A stretch of 47,844 nt of DNA from Streptomyces amritsarensis (GTDB lineage Bacteria > Actinomycetota > Actinomycetes > Streptomycetales > Streptomycetaceae), in assembly GCF_001953875.1 (NCBI RefSeq), contig NZ_MQUR01000062.1, forward strand, positions 1-47,844. Direction: 5' to 3'. The first letter of the stretch is position 1; each line of letters begins with the position of its first letter. Shown here piece by piece: positions 1 to 8,575 of this stretch. A program made the translations under genes and the position numbers. The notes under the pieces are model-generated. The model saw nothing but the letters and a program-made list of their open reading frames with translations, ran no database searches and had not been told where the DNA came from.

Positions 1-27
1 GGCCGCCGGGCCCTGGGCCCGGCGGCC
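1..27 (-). terminator. Perfect inverted repeat after bioF
   Basis: Positions 1-13 and 15-27 are exact reverse complements around a single T, so a very GC-rich hairpin can form. It lies 18 bases beyond the bioF stop codon and is the likely terminator of the leftmost minus-strand operon. There is no T-tract, as is usual in Streptomyces. The repeat starts at the window edge and may extend further left. Confidence 0.6.
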
Positions 28-44
28 CGGACCCGGCGGCTGCC

Positions 45-1208
45 TCACCAGGGGCTGTGCTTGACCACCACCTCGATCGCCCGGTCGATCTCCGCCTCGG
101 TCAGGTCGGCCCGGGAGGTGAGCCGGATGCGGGAGAACCGGTCGGGCACCGACGGCGGGCGGAAGCAGGCCACCTTGACCCCGTCGGCCAGGCAGTCCTC
201 GGCCCACTGCGCGGTCCGGGCCGCGGAGGGTCCGCGGACCGAGACCACCGCCGCCTGCGCCTCGGTCACCGGCAGGCCGGCGGCGCCGAGGCGTTCGGCG
301 AGCGCGAGCGCCACCGCACGGGTACGGGCCGGCCGGTCCGGCTCGGCGCGCAGCACCCGGAGCGCCGCCAGGGCCCCGGCGGCGGAGGCCGGGGCGAGTC
401 CGGTGTCGAAGAGGAAGCTGCGGGCCATGTTCATGATGTGGTCGACGACCCGGCGGGGGCCGATCACCGCCCCGCCCTGGGCGCCCAGGGACTTCGACAG
501 GGTGATGGTGGTGACCACGTCGGGGCTGCCGGCCAGGCCGGCGGCGGTGACGGCGCCCTCGCCCCGCTCCCCGACGACGCCGAAGCCGTGCGCGTCGTCG
601 ACGAGCAGCCCGGCGCCCTGCCGGCGGCAGGCGTCGAGGACCGCGCGGAGGTCGACGAGGTCGCCGTCGACCGAGAACACCGACTCGGTCACCGCCACCG
701 CACGCTGCTGCTCCCGTTCGGCGAGCGCCCGTTCCAGGGCCTGTGGGTCGGCGTGTGCGGTGTCGACGACGTCGGCGCCCGAGAGGCGGTATCCGTCGAT
801 CAGGGAGGCGTGGTTGTACGCGTCGGAGGCGATCAGTGTTCCGGGGCGGGCCAGTACGGTCACCGCGCCCAGGTTGGCCAGGTAGCCGGAGGAGAAGACC
901 AGTGCGGCCTCCGCCCCGGTGAACTCGGCCAGCTCCCGCTCCAGTTCGACGTGCACTTCGGTCGTTCCGGTGGCCAGCCGGGAGCCGGTGGAGCCGGCGC
1001 CCCAGGTCAGGGAGGCGTCGGCCGCGGCCCGGACCACGTCGGGGTGGCGGGTGAGGCCGAGGTAGTCGTTCCCGCCGAAGTCGATCACGTTCGGCCGGGG
1101 TCCCCGGACCTGGACCCGGCGGGTGAGGCCCGCCCGGTCCCGCCGCCGGGTGCTGTCGTCGATCCACGCGAAGACGTCATGCGGACCGCCGTGTCGCTCT
1201 GTTTCCAT
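45..1208 (-). CDS. bioF: 8-amino-7-oxononanoate synthase (BioF-like)
   Basis: This 387-residue PLP-dependent alpha-oxoamine synthase has the usual BioF length. Family motifs seen are NDYLGL near residue 47, GSTGSRLATG, VDDAHGFGVVG and the PLP-lysine motif TLSKSLGAQGG. BioF condenses pimeloyl-ACP or pimeloyl-CoA with alanine to give KAPA, the substrate of BioA. It lies 16 bases downstream of a ketosynthase gene and is the last gene of a minus-strand group with ACP, ketosynthase and MFS genes. With bioA divergent at 4355, a biotin role is more likely than another oxoamine synthase role. Inference: an extra biotin-making enzyme helps the producer withstand its own biotin antimetabolite. Confidence 0.85.
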   Translation of the reverse strand: METERHGGPHDVFAWIDDSTRRRDRAGLTRRVQVRGPRPNVIDFGGNDYLGLTRHPDVVRAAADASLTWGAGSTGSRLATGTTEVHVELERELAEFTGAEAALVFSSGYLANLGAVTVLARPGTLIASDAYNHASLIDGYRLSGADVVDTAHADPQALERALAEREQQRAVAVTESVFSVDGDLVDLRAVLDACRRQGAGLLVDDAHGFGVVGERGEGAVTAAGLAGSPDVVTTITLSKSLGAQGGAVIGPRRVVDHIMNMARSFLFDTGLAPASAAGALAALRVLRAEPDRPARTRAVALALAERLGAAGLPVTEAQAAVVSVRGPSAARTAQWAEDCLADGVKVACFRPPSVPDRFSRIRLTSRADLTEAEIDRAIEVVVKHSPW

Positions 1209-1224
1209 CGTTTCGCTCCGAACG

Positions 1225-2406
1225 CTACCGGGCAGGGCCGAGGACGAGGACGCCGTTGTGGCCGCCGAAGCCGAACGACTGCGTGAGGGACGGTCCGGGC
1301 TCCCACTTCCGGCCCCCGCCGGTCACCACGTCCACGGCGAGCGCCGGGTCGGGCGTGGTCAGGCCGATGGTCGGGGGTATCAGTGCGTGGCGCATCGACA
1401 GCAGGACCGCGACCGCCTCGAGGGCGCCGCCCGCGCCGAAGGCGTGCCCGGTGGCCCCCTTGGTGGAGGTGACCGGCGGACAGTCCTCGAAGACGGACAG
1501 GATGGCGTTCGTCTCCGCCTCGTCGTTGCGCTGGGTGCCCGTGCCGTGGGCGTTGATCTGCCGGACGTCCCCCGGGTGCACCCCGGCGTCCCGGAGCGCC
1601 AGGCGGATGCAGCGGGCCGCGTCGGCACCGGTGGGCGCCGGCATGGTGATGTCGTGCGCGTCGGACGTGCTGCCGGAGCCGAGCACCTCGCCGTGGATGG
1701 TGGCGCCGCGCGCCACCGCCGTGTCCCATTCCTCCAGGACGAGCACCGCGGCGCCCTCGGCGATGGCGAAGCCGTCGCGTTCGGCGTCGAACGGCCGGGT
1801 GCGCCCGGACGGTGACAGGGCCCGCATGTTGGTGAACCCGGCCACGATGGTCGGTGTGACGGCCGCCTCGGTACCGCCGGCGAGCACCCTGTCGCAGGTG
1901 CCGTCGGCGATCATCCGCGCGGCGTGCCCGATGGCGTGGGTGGCCGCTGCGCAGGCGGTCTCCAGGCTCTCGCACGGACCCCGCCAGCCCCGGCGCATGG
2001 CGACGGTCGCGGCGGCGGCGTTGGCCATCATCATCGGCACGAGGAAGGGGGAGACCCGCCTGCCGCCGCGCTCGTGGTGGATGACGCTCTGCCGTTCGAA
2101 GGTGCCGACTCCCGCGAGGGCCGTGGCGACGACGACGCCGCTGCGTTCGGCGTCCACCTCCGCCAGGCCGGCGTCGCGGTGGGCCATTTCGGCCGCCGCG
2201 ACGGCGAACTGGGTGAACCGGTCGGTGTGCCGGGCCTCGCGGACATCCATCCACGGTGACGGATCCCAGTCCGTCAGCTCCCGGTGGCCGTCCGGCGGCG
2301 TCCGGAAGAGACCGTCCCAGAAGGCTTCCGGCCCGGTGCCGCAGGCGCTCACGACACCGATTCCGGTGACCGCGACGCGGCGGGCGCCGTCTGCTGCGGC
2401 GTTCAT
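1225..2406 (-). CDS. Beta-ketoacyl-ACP synthase (KAS II/FabF-like)
   Basis: This 393-residue condensing enzyme keeps the Cys-His-His triad: active-site Cys in ETACAAATHA, first His in NAHGTGTQRND and second His in KGATGHAFGAGG. It should extend an acyl thioester with malonyl-ACP. Its ATG overlaps the stop of the upstream ACP gene by one base (TGATG), so the two are translationally coupled, and bioF follows 16 bases later. An isolated KAS plus ACP beside bioF suggests they build the pimeloyl-type thioester that BioF needs. Making a different acyl group for the cluster product is the alternative. The substrate cannot be read from the sequence. Confidence 0.85.
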   Translation of the reverse strand: MNAAADGARRVAVTGIGVVSACGTGPEAFWDGLFRTPPDGHRELTDWDPSPWMDVREARHTDRFTQFAVAAAEMAHRDAGLAEVDAERSGVVVATALAGVGTFERQSVIHHERGGRRVSPFLVPMMMANAAAATVAMRRGWRGPCESLETACAAATHAIGHAARMIADGTCDRVLAGGTEAAVTPTIVAGFTNMRALSPSGRTRPFDAERDGFAIAEGAAVLVLEEWDTAVARGATIHGEVLGSGSTSDAHDITMPAPTGADAARCIRLALRDAGVHPGDVRQINAHGTGTQRNDEAETNAILSVFEDCPPVTSTKGATGHAFGAGGALEAVAVLLSMRHALIPPTIGLTTPDPALAVDVVTGGGRKWEPGPSLTQSFGFGGHNGVLVLGPAR

Positions 2407-2648
2407 CAGGCGACCAGCGACAGGATCAGCCGGTGCAGGTCGCCGACGGTCCGGATGTCCTCCACGGACTCGTCGGGCACCGAGATGCCGAACTCCTCCT
2501 CGACCGCCATGACCAGCTCGACCTGGATGAGGCTGCTGGCGCCGAGGTCGTCGGCCAGGTTCGCGTCCTGCGTCACGGACTCGGGCTTGACCTGCAGGAC
2601 CTCGACGGTGCAGGTGGTGAGCCGGTCGAAAATGTCGTCGTCAGCCAC
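2406..2648 (-). CDS. Acyl carrier protein
   Basis: This is an 80-residue, acidic, one-domain carrier protein. The phosphopantetheine site reads LGASSLIQVEL with Ser39 as the attachment residue; the usual Asp before this serine is Ser38, a less common DSL-to-SSL change. The start is a GTG with a GGGGAGG ribosome site about ten bases upstream. It is coupled to the downstream ketosynthase through TGATG. It probably carries the chain extended by that enzyme and hands it to BioF. The phosphopantetheinyl transferase at 21489-22190 could activate it. Confidence 0.88.
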   Translation of the reverse strand: MADDDIFDRLTTCTVEVLQVKPESVTQDANLADDLGASSLIQVELVMAVEEEFGISVPDESVEDIRTVGDLHRLILSLVA

Positions 2649-2756
2649 GGGTGGCCAACCTCCCCCTGAATCGGATGAGTCATATGTGTGTGATGGTTCT
2701 CCGGCATCCCGTCGCCGGGTCGGCGCCGGAGGTCCGGAAGTCTTCGTTCGTCGGGG

Positions 2757-3983
2757 TCACCGTTCGGGCACGGGCTCCCGCGGTACGCCGGCGGGCTTCC
2801 CGGTGAGGCTCCCGCGACCTGCGCAGACCTTCGGCAGGACGACGAAGGCCAGGGCGATCAGTTCCAGGCCGGCGCCCGTCCACGCCAGGGCGGCGGGCGG
2901 GAGCCGGTCGAGGACCGCGCCGCCGACCGCGCCGCCGAGGGCGACGCCGAGGTACGACGCGGAGCTGTTGACGGAGATGGCCACGCTCGGGGCCGTCGGC
3001 GCCAGGTCCAGGACCCGGTGGATGGCGGTGGGCGGTTCGGCCCAGTAGACCGTCCCCCAGGCGGCGGTCACGGCGAGGAAGACCGCCGCGACCGCCGCCG
3101 ATCCGGAGGCGAAGAAGCTGGACAGCACGGCCAGGAGGGCCATGGTCAGCGCGACGCCCGACACCGAGGCGGTGAAGGTGCGTTCGGCTCCGAGGCGGTC
3201 GCCCAGCCGGCCGCCGACCGCGTTGCCGACCGCCCCCGCCACGCCGAACACCAGCAGCACGATGCTCACGTGGGCGTCGTCCATGCCGGTGGTGGCGCGG
3301 GTGAAGGCGGCCAGGTAGGTGAAGACGGTGAAACAGCCCGCGACCGCGAACAGGTTGGCCAGCACGGCCAGCAGCACCGGACGCCGCGCACCGATCCGCA
3401 GCCGGTCCCGCATGCTGATCGGCGGCGGCTGGGGCACCGCGGGCAGCACCGTGAACAGCCCGACGAGGACGGGCAGGGCCAGCACCACGACCAGCACCAG
3501 CGTGAGGCGCCAGCTGCCGAGCTGCCCGACCAGGGTGCCGCCGGGCACGCCCAGGGCCGTGGCGACCGTGAGGCCGCCGATGATCATGGAGACCGCGCGT
3601 CCCCGGTACCGCTCCCCGGCCAGCGCCGTCGCGGTGGCCGCGGCGGTGTTCATGTAGAGGGCGGCGCTGATCCCCGCGAGGATGCGGGCCGCCATCAGCA
3701 CACCGTACGTCGGGGCGAGGGCACCCAGGAGGTTGGCGAGCAGGAAGGCCAGCATCGCACCGCGCAGCATGACGCGCCGGGACAGTGCGGCGGTCAGGGT
3801 CATCAGGACCGGCGCGCTGATCGCGTAGCTCAGCGCGAAGGCCGTGACGAGCTGCCCGGCCATCGGCTCTGACACGTCCAGTTCACCGGCGATACGCGGA
3901 AGAATCCCGCTGATGACGAAGCCGTCCGTGCCGACGGCAAAGGAGCCGATTGCGAGAAGCGCCAGAATCACCTTGTGGGGCAT
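2757..3983 (-). CDS. MFS transporter, DHA1 drug-efflux type
   Basis: The 408-residue protein has about 12 hydrophobic segments. Its N-terminus (GSFAVGTDGFVISGILP, residues 12-28) is typical of DHA1 drug:proton antiporters. The ATG follows a GGGAGG ribosome site. It starts the minus-strand group ending in bioF, with 108 bases before the ACP gene. It closely resembles the MFS protein at 31084-32235 in length and N-terminal sequence, so the two look like paralogues on opposite sides of the cluster. Export of the antimetabolite peptide or a precursor is likely but not shown. Confidence 0.82.
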   Translation of the reverse strand: MPHKVILALLAIGSFAVGTDGFVISGILPRIAGELDVSEPMAGQLVTAFALSYAISAPVLMTLTAALSRRVMLRGAMLAFLLANLLGALAPTYGVLMAARILAGISAALYMNTAAATATALAGERYRGRAVSMIIGGLTVATALGVPGGTLVGQLGSWRLTLVLVVVLALPVLVGLFTVLPAVPQPPPISMRDRLRIGARRPVLLAVLANLFAVAGCFTVFTYLAAFTRATTGMDDAHVSIVLLVFGVAGAVGNAVGGRLGDRLGAERTFTASVSGVALTMALLAVLSSFFASGSAAVAAVFLAVTAAWGTVYWAEPPTAIHRVLDLAPTAPSVAISVNSSASYLGVALGGAVGGAVLDRLPPAALAWTGAGLELIALAFVVLPKVCAGRGSLTGKPAGVPREPVPER

Positions 3984-4354
3984 GACGCCTCCCGGGGACC
4001 CTGCGCGGGATCACGCATGTCAGGATCGTGAATTTCCCAGCTCCCCTTTCAGGTCGAGCCGGTCTTGTGAACCGGCTTTGTGAACGGGGTTGTTCCGATC
4101 AACGTACCAGCAAGCATGTGCCTGAAAAAACGGCTCGGGCGTGAGGGCGATCACTCACGCCATTGGCCGAAATCAATCCCCTTACCCGCCCGCCCGGCGC
4201 GGAAGGAAAGTCGATTTCCGGTCAACCTCCCCCTCCCCGTCTTGCATGTGGCTTGAATCTTTTCGGCCGGTCGATATGTTCGGATCGCTTGTCAATACCC
4301 GATCACGACGAAGCGCCTGCAAAGGAACGGACCGTCAGGGAGGATTCCGTTTTC
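3984..4354. promoter_or_regulatory. Divergent control region between MFS and bioA
   Basis: This 371-base region separates the minus-strand MFS gene from bioA. TTGTGAAC is repeated at 4065-4072 and 4079-4086, 14 bases apart. The second copy overlaps an inverted pair GAAC-N6-GTTC at 4082-4095. These could be an operator for a regulator controlling both directions. I could not match them confidently to a known biotin-repressor site. No convincing gene lies here; the reading frame open from 4163 lacks a ribosome site and does not look like protein upstream of 4355. Confidence 0.35.
4253..4280 (+). promoter_or_regulatory. Candidate sigma70-type promoter of bioA
   Basis: TTGAAT at 4253-4258 and TATGTT at 4275-4280 are separated by 16 bases. 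This would give a leader of about 70 bases before the bioA ATG at 4355. The match is good for Streptomyces but rests on sequence only. Confidence 0.4.
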
Positions 4355-5668
4355 ATGTCTTCTGCCGTGCCGCCCATGGACCCCCGACAGCTCCTCGCCC
4401 TCGACCGGGCCCACGTGTGGCACCCCTACGCCCCCATGCCCGGGCGCACCGACCCGGTGGTCGTGGAGTCCGCTTCCGGCGTACGCCTGCGGCTCGCCCG
4501 GCCCGTGGACGGCGTGGACGAGCTCGTCGACGGCATGTCCTCGTGGTGGGCCGCCGTCCACGGCTACCGGCACCCCGCCCTCGACGCGGCCGTGCGCGGC
4601 CAGCTCGACCGGATGAGCCACGTCATGTTCGGCGGCATCACCCACGAGCCCGCCGTACGGCTGGCCGCGAAGCTCGTCGAGATCACGCCGGAGCCGCTGC
4701 GGCACGTCTTCCTGTCCGACTCCGGATCGGTCTCGGTCGAGGTCGCGGTCAAGATGTGCCTGCAGTACTGGCGTTCACTCGGCCGCCCCGAGAAGCGCAG
4801 GCTGCTGACCTGGCGGGGCGGCTACCACGGCGACACCTTCCAGACGATGGCCGTCTGCGACCCGGACGGCGGCATGCACAGCGCCTGGTCGGGCCTGCTG
4901 CCGCAGCAGGTGTTCGCGGACCGCCCGCCGGCCGGGTTCGACGCGGGCGTGGACGAGGCGTACGCCCGCCACCTGACCGGCCTCTTCGAGCGGCACGCCC
5001 ACGAACTGGCGGCCGTGATCGTGGAGCCGGTGGTGCAGGGCACGGGCGGGATGCGCTTCCACTCCCCCGGCTACCTCAAGCTGCTGCGCGAGGCCGCCGA
5101 CGCCCACGACGTCCTGCTGGTCTTCGACGAGGTGGCGACCGGATTCGGCCGCACCGGCGAGCTGTTCGCCGCCGGCCACGCCTCGGTCGCACCGGATGTG
5201 ATGTGCCTGGGCAAGGCCCTGACCGGCGGATACCTGTCGATGGCCGCCACGCTGTGCACGTCCGCGATCGCCGAGGGCATCTCGCGGGGCGAGCTCCCCG
5301 TGCTGGCGCACGGCCCGACCTTCATGGGCAACCCGCTGGCCGCCGCCGCGGCCAACGCCTCGATCGAACTGCTGGAGACGGGCGACTGGCGGGCACAGGT
5401 CAAGCGGATCGAGGCGGGACTGTCGGCGGCCCTGGAACCGGCGCGGGCGCTGCCCGGCGTGGTCGACGTCCGCGTGCTCGGAGCCATCGGCGTGGTCCAG
5501 CTCGACCACGACGTGGACCTGGCGGCGGCCACGCGCGCCGCGGTGCGCCAGGGGGTGTGGCTGCGCCCCTACCGCGACATGGTCTACTCCATGCCGCCCT
5601 ACGTCACCGGCGACGCCGACCTGGCCAGGATCGCGGCCGGTGTTCTGGCGGCCGCGGCAGCGGGCTGA
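4355..5668 (+). CDS. bioA: Adenosylmethionine-8-amino-7-oxononanoate aminotransferase (BioA)
   Basis: This 437-residue class III aminotransferase converts KAPA to DAPA in biotin synthesis. The start is the ATG with a GGGAGGA ribosome site at 4338-4344; upstream in-frame codons lack one. Active-site features seen are HVWHPY near the N-terminus, SSWWAAVHGY, the Asp/Arg motif DEVATGFGRTGELF, the PLP lysine in CLGKALTGGY and a C-terminal WLRPYRDMVYSMPPY. BioA is the known target of amiclenomycin. A copy inside the producing cluster is best read as a self-resistance or bypass copy. The C-terminal motif has RPY where Escherichia coli BioA has RPF (Phe393). The gene is divergent from the MFS-ACP-KAS-bioF group. 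Confidence 0.93.
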   Translation: MSSAVPPMDPRQLLALDRAHVWHPYAPMPGRTDPVVVESASGVRLRLARPVDGVDELVDGMSSWWAAVHGYRHPALDAAVRGQLDRMSHVMFGGITHEPAVRLAAKLVEITPEPLRHVFLSDSGSVSVEVAVKMCLQYWRSLGRPEKRRLLTWRGGYHGDTFQTMAVCDPDGGMHSAWSGLLPQQVFADRPPAGFDAGVDEAYARHLTGLFERHAHELAAVIVEPVVQGTGGMRFHSPGYLKLLREAADAHDVLLVFDEVATGFGRTGELFAAGHASVAPDVMCLGKALTGGYLSMAATLCTSAIAEGISRGELPVLAHGPTFMGNPLAAAAANASIELLETGDWRAQVKRIEAGLSAALEPARALPGVVDVRVLGAIGVVQLDHDVDLAAATRAAVRQGVWLRPYRDMVYSMPPYVTGDADLARIAAGVLAAAAAG

Positions 5669-6080
5669 TGGTCCCTCAATATCGGCTTGCGGAAACGGTG
5701 TCGGGATGTGACAACTGACTCGGGTCACACCTGCGGAAGTTACCGCGGGGCGCAGTGGGTTGAGTCACACCAGGATGCGTATTCGGCCCGGCATGACTAG
5801 CATCGAACGCTGGAACGGGCTTCCCGGAGCGCCGCAGGGCCGTCGACCAATGGCCATTTCTGCACATCCGGGAAGATCCAAACAGTGACAGACACAACGG
5901 GGGCTTGAAAACATGTCACTTTCATCCGCATCGCCATGCCCGGCTGCTGCCTGAGCGTGCCGTCGTGCGCCCGATTCGGCGCATTCGATTCATCGATGGA
6001 TCATCACCGATAAAACGTCGGTCAGCCGGTTCACCGTGCCCAAAAGGCCGGTTCCGGTCGTCAAGGAGTTCGACCACATC
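5669..6080. promoter_or_regulatory. Leader region upstream of the 14-gene operon
   Basis: This 412-base stretch has no convincing protein gene. Near bioA is an inverted pair TGTGAC (5707-5712) and GTCACA (5724-5729). A 13-codon frame, ATG 5913 to TGA 5952-5954, follows a GGGGG tract and could be a small leader peptide; it has no run of aromatic codons that would suggest attenuation. Lower GC around 5880-6020 fits a promoter region, but I cannot pick one -10/-35 pair. The operon promoter is almost certainly in here. Confidence 0.45.
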
Positions 6081-8090
6081 GTGATAGACCTGCGGATCCT
6101 TCTCGTCGACAACTACGACTCCTACACGTGGAACCTCTTCCAGCTGATCTGGAAGGTGGCCGGAGTGCCGCCCGTCGTCGTGCGCAACGACGAGGCCACG
6201 GCGGACGAACTGCTCGCGCGGGACTTCACCCACGTCGTGATCTCCCCGGGCCCGGGCACCGCGGCCCGGGACGAGGACTTCGGGCTGTGCCGGGCCCTGC
6301 TGGAGCAGGCGTCCGTGCCCGTCCTCGGGGTGTGCCTGGGCCACCAGGGCCTCGCCCTCGCCTTCGGCGGCGACGTGCGCCACGCGCCGCAGACCGTGCA
6401 CGGGCAGACCAGCGCGATCACCCACACCGGGACCGGTGTCTTCGCCGGTGTCCCGCAGGGCTTCCGCGCCGTGCGCTACCACTCCCTCGCCGTCATCGAA
6501 CCGCTGCCGGACCACCTCGTGGCGACCGCCTGGTCCGAGGACGGCGTCCTGATGGGCCTGCAACACCGCGAACGTCCCCTGTACGGCGTGCAGTTCCACC
6601 CCGAGTCGGTGGACAGCGAGTACGGCGAGGAGATCATCGCGAACTTCCTGGGCATCACGCCCGCGCTGCGCTGGAGCGAACTGGAGGCGGACCTCGACGC
6701 CGAGGGCCTGTTCCTGCGCGCCTTCGCCGACAGCCCGTACAGCTTCTGGCTCGACAGCTCGCGCACCGCCTACGGCATGGGCCGCTACAGCTACCTCGGC
6801 TCCTGCGCCGGGGAGGGGCTGGAGGTCCTGCGGGCCTACGCGGGAGCGGGCGTCGTGGAACGCGAGACGGACCAGGCCGTGGAGCGCCTTGCCGGCACCG
6901 TCTTCGAGCACCTGCGGGCCGGTCTCGCCACCACGCCCGTGCCGGCCGGCGCGTCGCCGGTGCCCTTCGCCGGCGGCTACCTCGGCTATCTCGGCTACGG
7001 CGTCAAGGGGAGCGTCGGCATCGGCCGGGCCGGCAGCGGCGAGCGGCCGGACGCCGAGCTGCTGCGCGTCGACCGCTACGTGGCCTACGACCACGAGGCC
7101 GACCGGCGCTACCTCGTCACGGTGGGCCTGTCCGCCGAGCAGCACGACGCCTGGTGCGAGCATGTGCGGACGCTGGCGCGCCGCCCGCTGCTGCCCCGGC
7201 CGCGGCGCGAGAGCGCCCCGGCCGTGCTGGAGCCGGGCGTCGACCGGGAGACGTACCTGCGCCACTTCGACACCGTCCAGCAGTGGCTTCGCGACGGCGA
7301 GTCGTACGAGGCCTGCTACACCTACCAGATCAGCGGCACCAGCGACGCCGATCCCCTGGAGACCTACCTGCGGCTGCGGGCCACGAACCCGGCGCCCTAC
7401 GCCGCGTACGTCCGGCTCGGCGAGCGCTCGCTGCTGAGCTCCTCGCCGGAGCGGTTCGTCACCGTCGCCGGCAACGGCGAGGTGGAGGCCAAGCCGATCA
7501 AGGGCACCGCCCCCCGGGACGCCGACCCGGTGGCCGACGAGGCCGCGCGCACCGCGCTGGAGACGGACCGCAAGATCCGCAGCGAGAACCTGATGATCGC
7601 GGACCTGCTGCGCAACGACCTCGGCCAGGTCTGCGACACCGGCACCGTCCACGTGCCCAAGCTGATGGCCGCGGAGTCCTACGCCACCGTGCACCAGCTC
7701 GTCACCACGGTGCGCGGGAAGCTGCGCGCCGACCGCGGGGCGGTCGACTGCGTGCAGGCGCTCTTCCCCGGCGGGTCGATGACCGGTGCCCCGAAGAAGC
7801 GGACGGTGGAGTTCCTTGACGACCTGGAACCGGAGGAGCGCGGGGTCTACTCCGGCAGCCTCGGCTGGTTCGGGTTCGACGGGGCGGCGGACCAGTCGAT
7901 CGTGATCCGCACCATCGTCTGGGAGGGCAACCGCGTGCGCATCGGCGTGGGCGGTGCGCTGATCGTCCTCTCCGACGGCGAGGAGGAGTTCCAGGAGACG
8001 CGGCTGAAGGCCCGCGCGCTGCTGCGGGTCCTCGGCGTCGACGAACTGCAGGAAGCCACATCGGGAACGGCTGCGAGGTGCCGGGGATGA
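6081..8090 (+). CDS. pabAB: Fused aminodeoxychorismate synthase (PabA-PabB)
   Basis: From GTG 6081 this is a 669-residue fusion. Residues 1-190 or so are a class I glutamine amidotransferase: LLVDNYDSYTWNLF, the catalytic Cys in GVCLGHQG, and HPES near its end. The rest is a chorismate-binding synthase with PIKGTAPR, RSENLMIADLLRNDL and GGSMTGAPKKRT. The Lys in PIKGT marks PabB-type ADC synthases; anthranilate synthases have Ala there. The product should be 4-amino-4-deoxychorismate. No PabC lyase is nearby, so the product is used directly, as in 4-aminophenylalanine pathways. GTG 6081 has AAGGAG at 6063-6068; GTG 6036 is an alternative start. The stop overlaps the next gene by ATGA. Confidence 0.92.
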   Translation: MIDLRILLVDNYDSYTWNLFQLIWKVAGVPPVVVRNDEATADELLARDFTHVVISPGPGTAARDEDFGLCRALLEQASVPVLGVCLGHQGLALAFGGDVRHAPQTVHGQTSAITHTGTGVFAGVPQGFRAVRYHSLAVIEPLPDHLVATAWSEDGVLMGLQHRERPLYGVQFHPESVDSEYGEEIIANFLGITPALRWSELEADLDAEGLFLRAFADSPYSFWLDSSRTAYGMGRYSYLGSCAGEGLEVLRAYAGAGVVERETDQAVERLAGTVFEHLRAGLATTPVPAGASPVPFAGGYLGYLGYGVKGSVGIGRAGSGERPDAELLRVDRYVAYDHEADRRYLVTVGLSAEQHDAWCEHVRTLARRPLLPRPRRESAPAVLEPGVDRETYLRHFDTVQQWLRDGESYEACYTYQISGTSDADPLETYLRLRATNPAPYAAYVRLGERSLLSSSPERFVTVAGNGEVEAKPIKGTAPRDADPVADEAARTALETDRKIRSENLMIADLLRNDLGQVCDTGTVHVPKLMAAESYATVHQLVTTVRGKLRADRGAVDCVQALFPGGSMTGAPKKRTVEFLDDLEPEERGVYSGSLGWFGFDGAADQSIVIRTIVWEGNRVRIGVGGALIVLSDGEEEFQETRLKARALLRVLGVDELQEATSGTAARCRG

Positions 8091-8575
8091 GCACGACGGA
8101 ATTCGGGACGGGCTTCGAGACGGGTCCGGCGAAGCCCGAGGAGGCCGGTGCGGTGGCCGACGCCGTCACCGCGCTCCTGCGGGAGCTGCGCCAGGACCCC
8201 GCGCACACGATCCCGGGGCTGGGCGCCGCGGTGGCCGACGCCATCGCCGGCCGGGACGGCTCCGGGGTGCTGGTCGCACGGGACGGGCGGGGGCGCGTGG
8301 CCGGCGTACTGGGGTACACCACCCAGACCGCCCTGCGGCTCGCCGCGCCGTACCGGCACGTGCAGGAGCTGTGGGTGGAGCCGGGGCTGCGGTCGAAGGG
8401 GGTCGCGGCGCTGCTCCTGGCCGAACTGGACGCGGTGTGCGCCGCCGACGGGGTCCGGCGGGTGGAGGTCTGCCTGCCGGCCGAGCAGTTCCCCTCGTAC
8501 CCGCGGACGCTGGCCTTCTACGAGCGTTCCGGCTTCCGCGCCATCGGCCCTCGGGTGATCAAGGATCTGTCATGA
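8087..8575 (+). CDS. GNAT-family N-acetyltransferase
   Basis: The 162-residue protein has the GNAT fold signature LWVEPGLRSKGVAALLL around residues 94-110, whose R-x-x-G-x-A loop binds acetyl-CoA, and the C-terminal TLAFYERSGFR strand. It should acetylate an amine. ATGA overlaps join it to pabAB upstream and to an HDAC-like deacetylase downstream. That pairing suggests an amine of an intermediate or of the product is acetylated inside the cell and unmasked later, or that this is self-resistance. The acceptor is not identified by sequence. Confidence 0.82.
   Translation: MSTTEFGTGFETGPAKPEEAGAVADAVTALLRELRQDPAHTIPGLGAAVADAIAGRDGSGVLVARDGRGRVAGVLGYTTQTALRLAAPYRHVQELWVEPGLRSKGVAALLLAELDAVCAADGVRRVEVCLPAEQFPSYPRTLAFYERSGFRAIGPRVIKDLS

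Noticed and set aside
57..1286. Long plus-strand frames opposite bioF
   Set aside because: They are antisense to a gene with full BioF motifs, have Arg/Gly/Ala-rich low-information sequence and no ribosome site.
4163..4354. N-terminal extension of BioA from ATG 4163
   Set aside because: The 64 extra residues do not resemble BioA, there is no ribosome site, and ATG 4355 has GGGAGGA and starts at the conserved region.
6081..8090. Anthranilate synthase or ADIC synthase
   Set aside because: PIKGT with Lys indicates ADC synthase; anthranilate enzymes carry Ala there, and no other tryptophan or phenazine genes are near.
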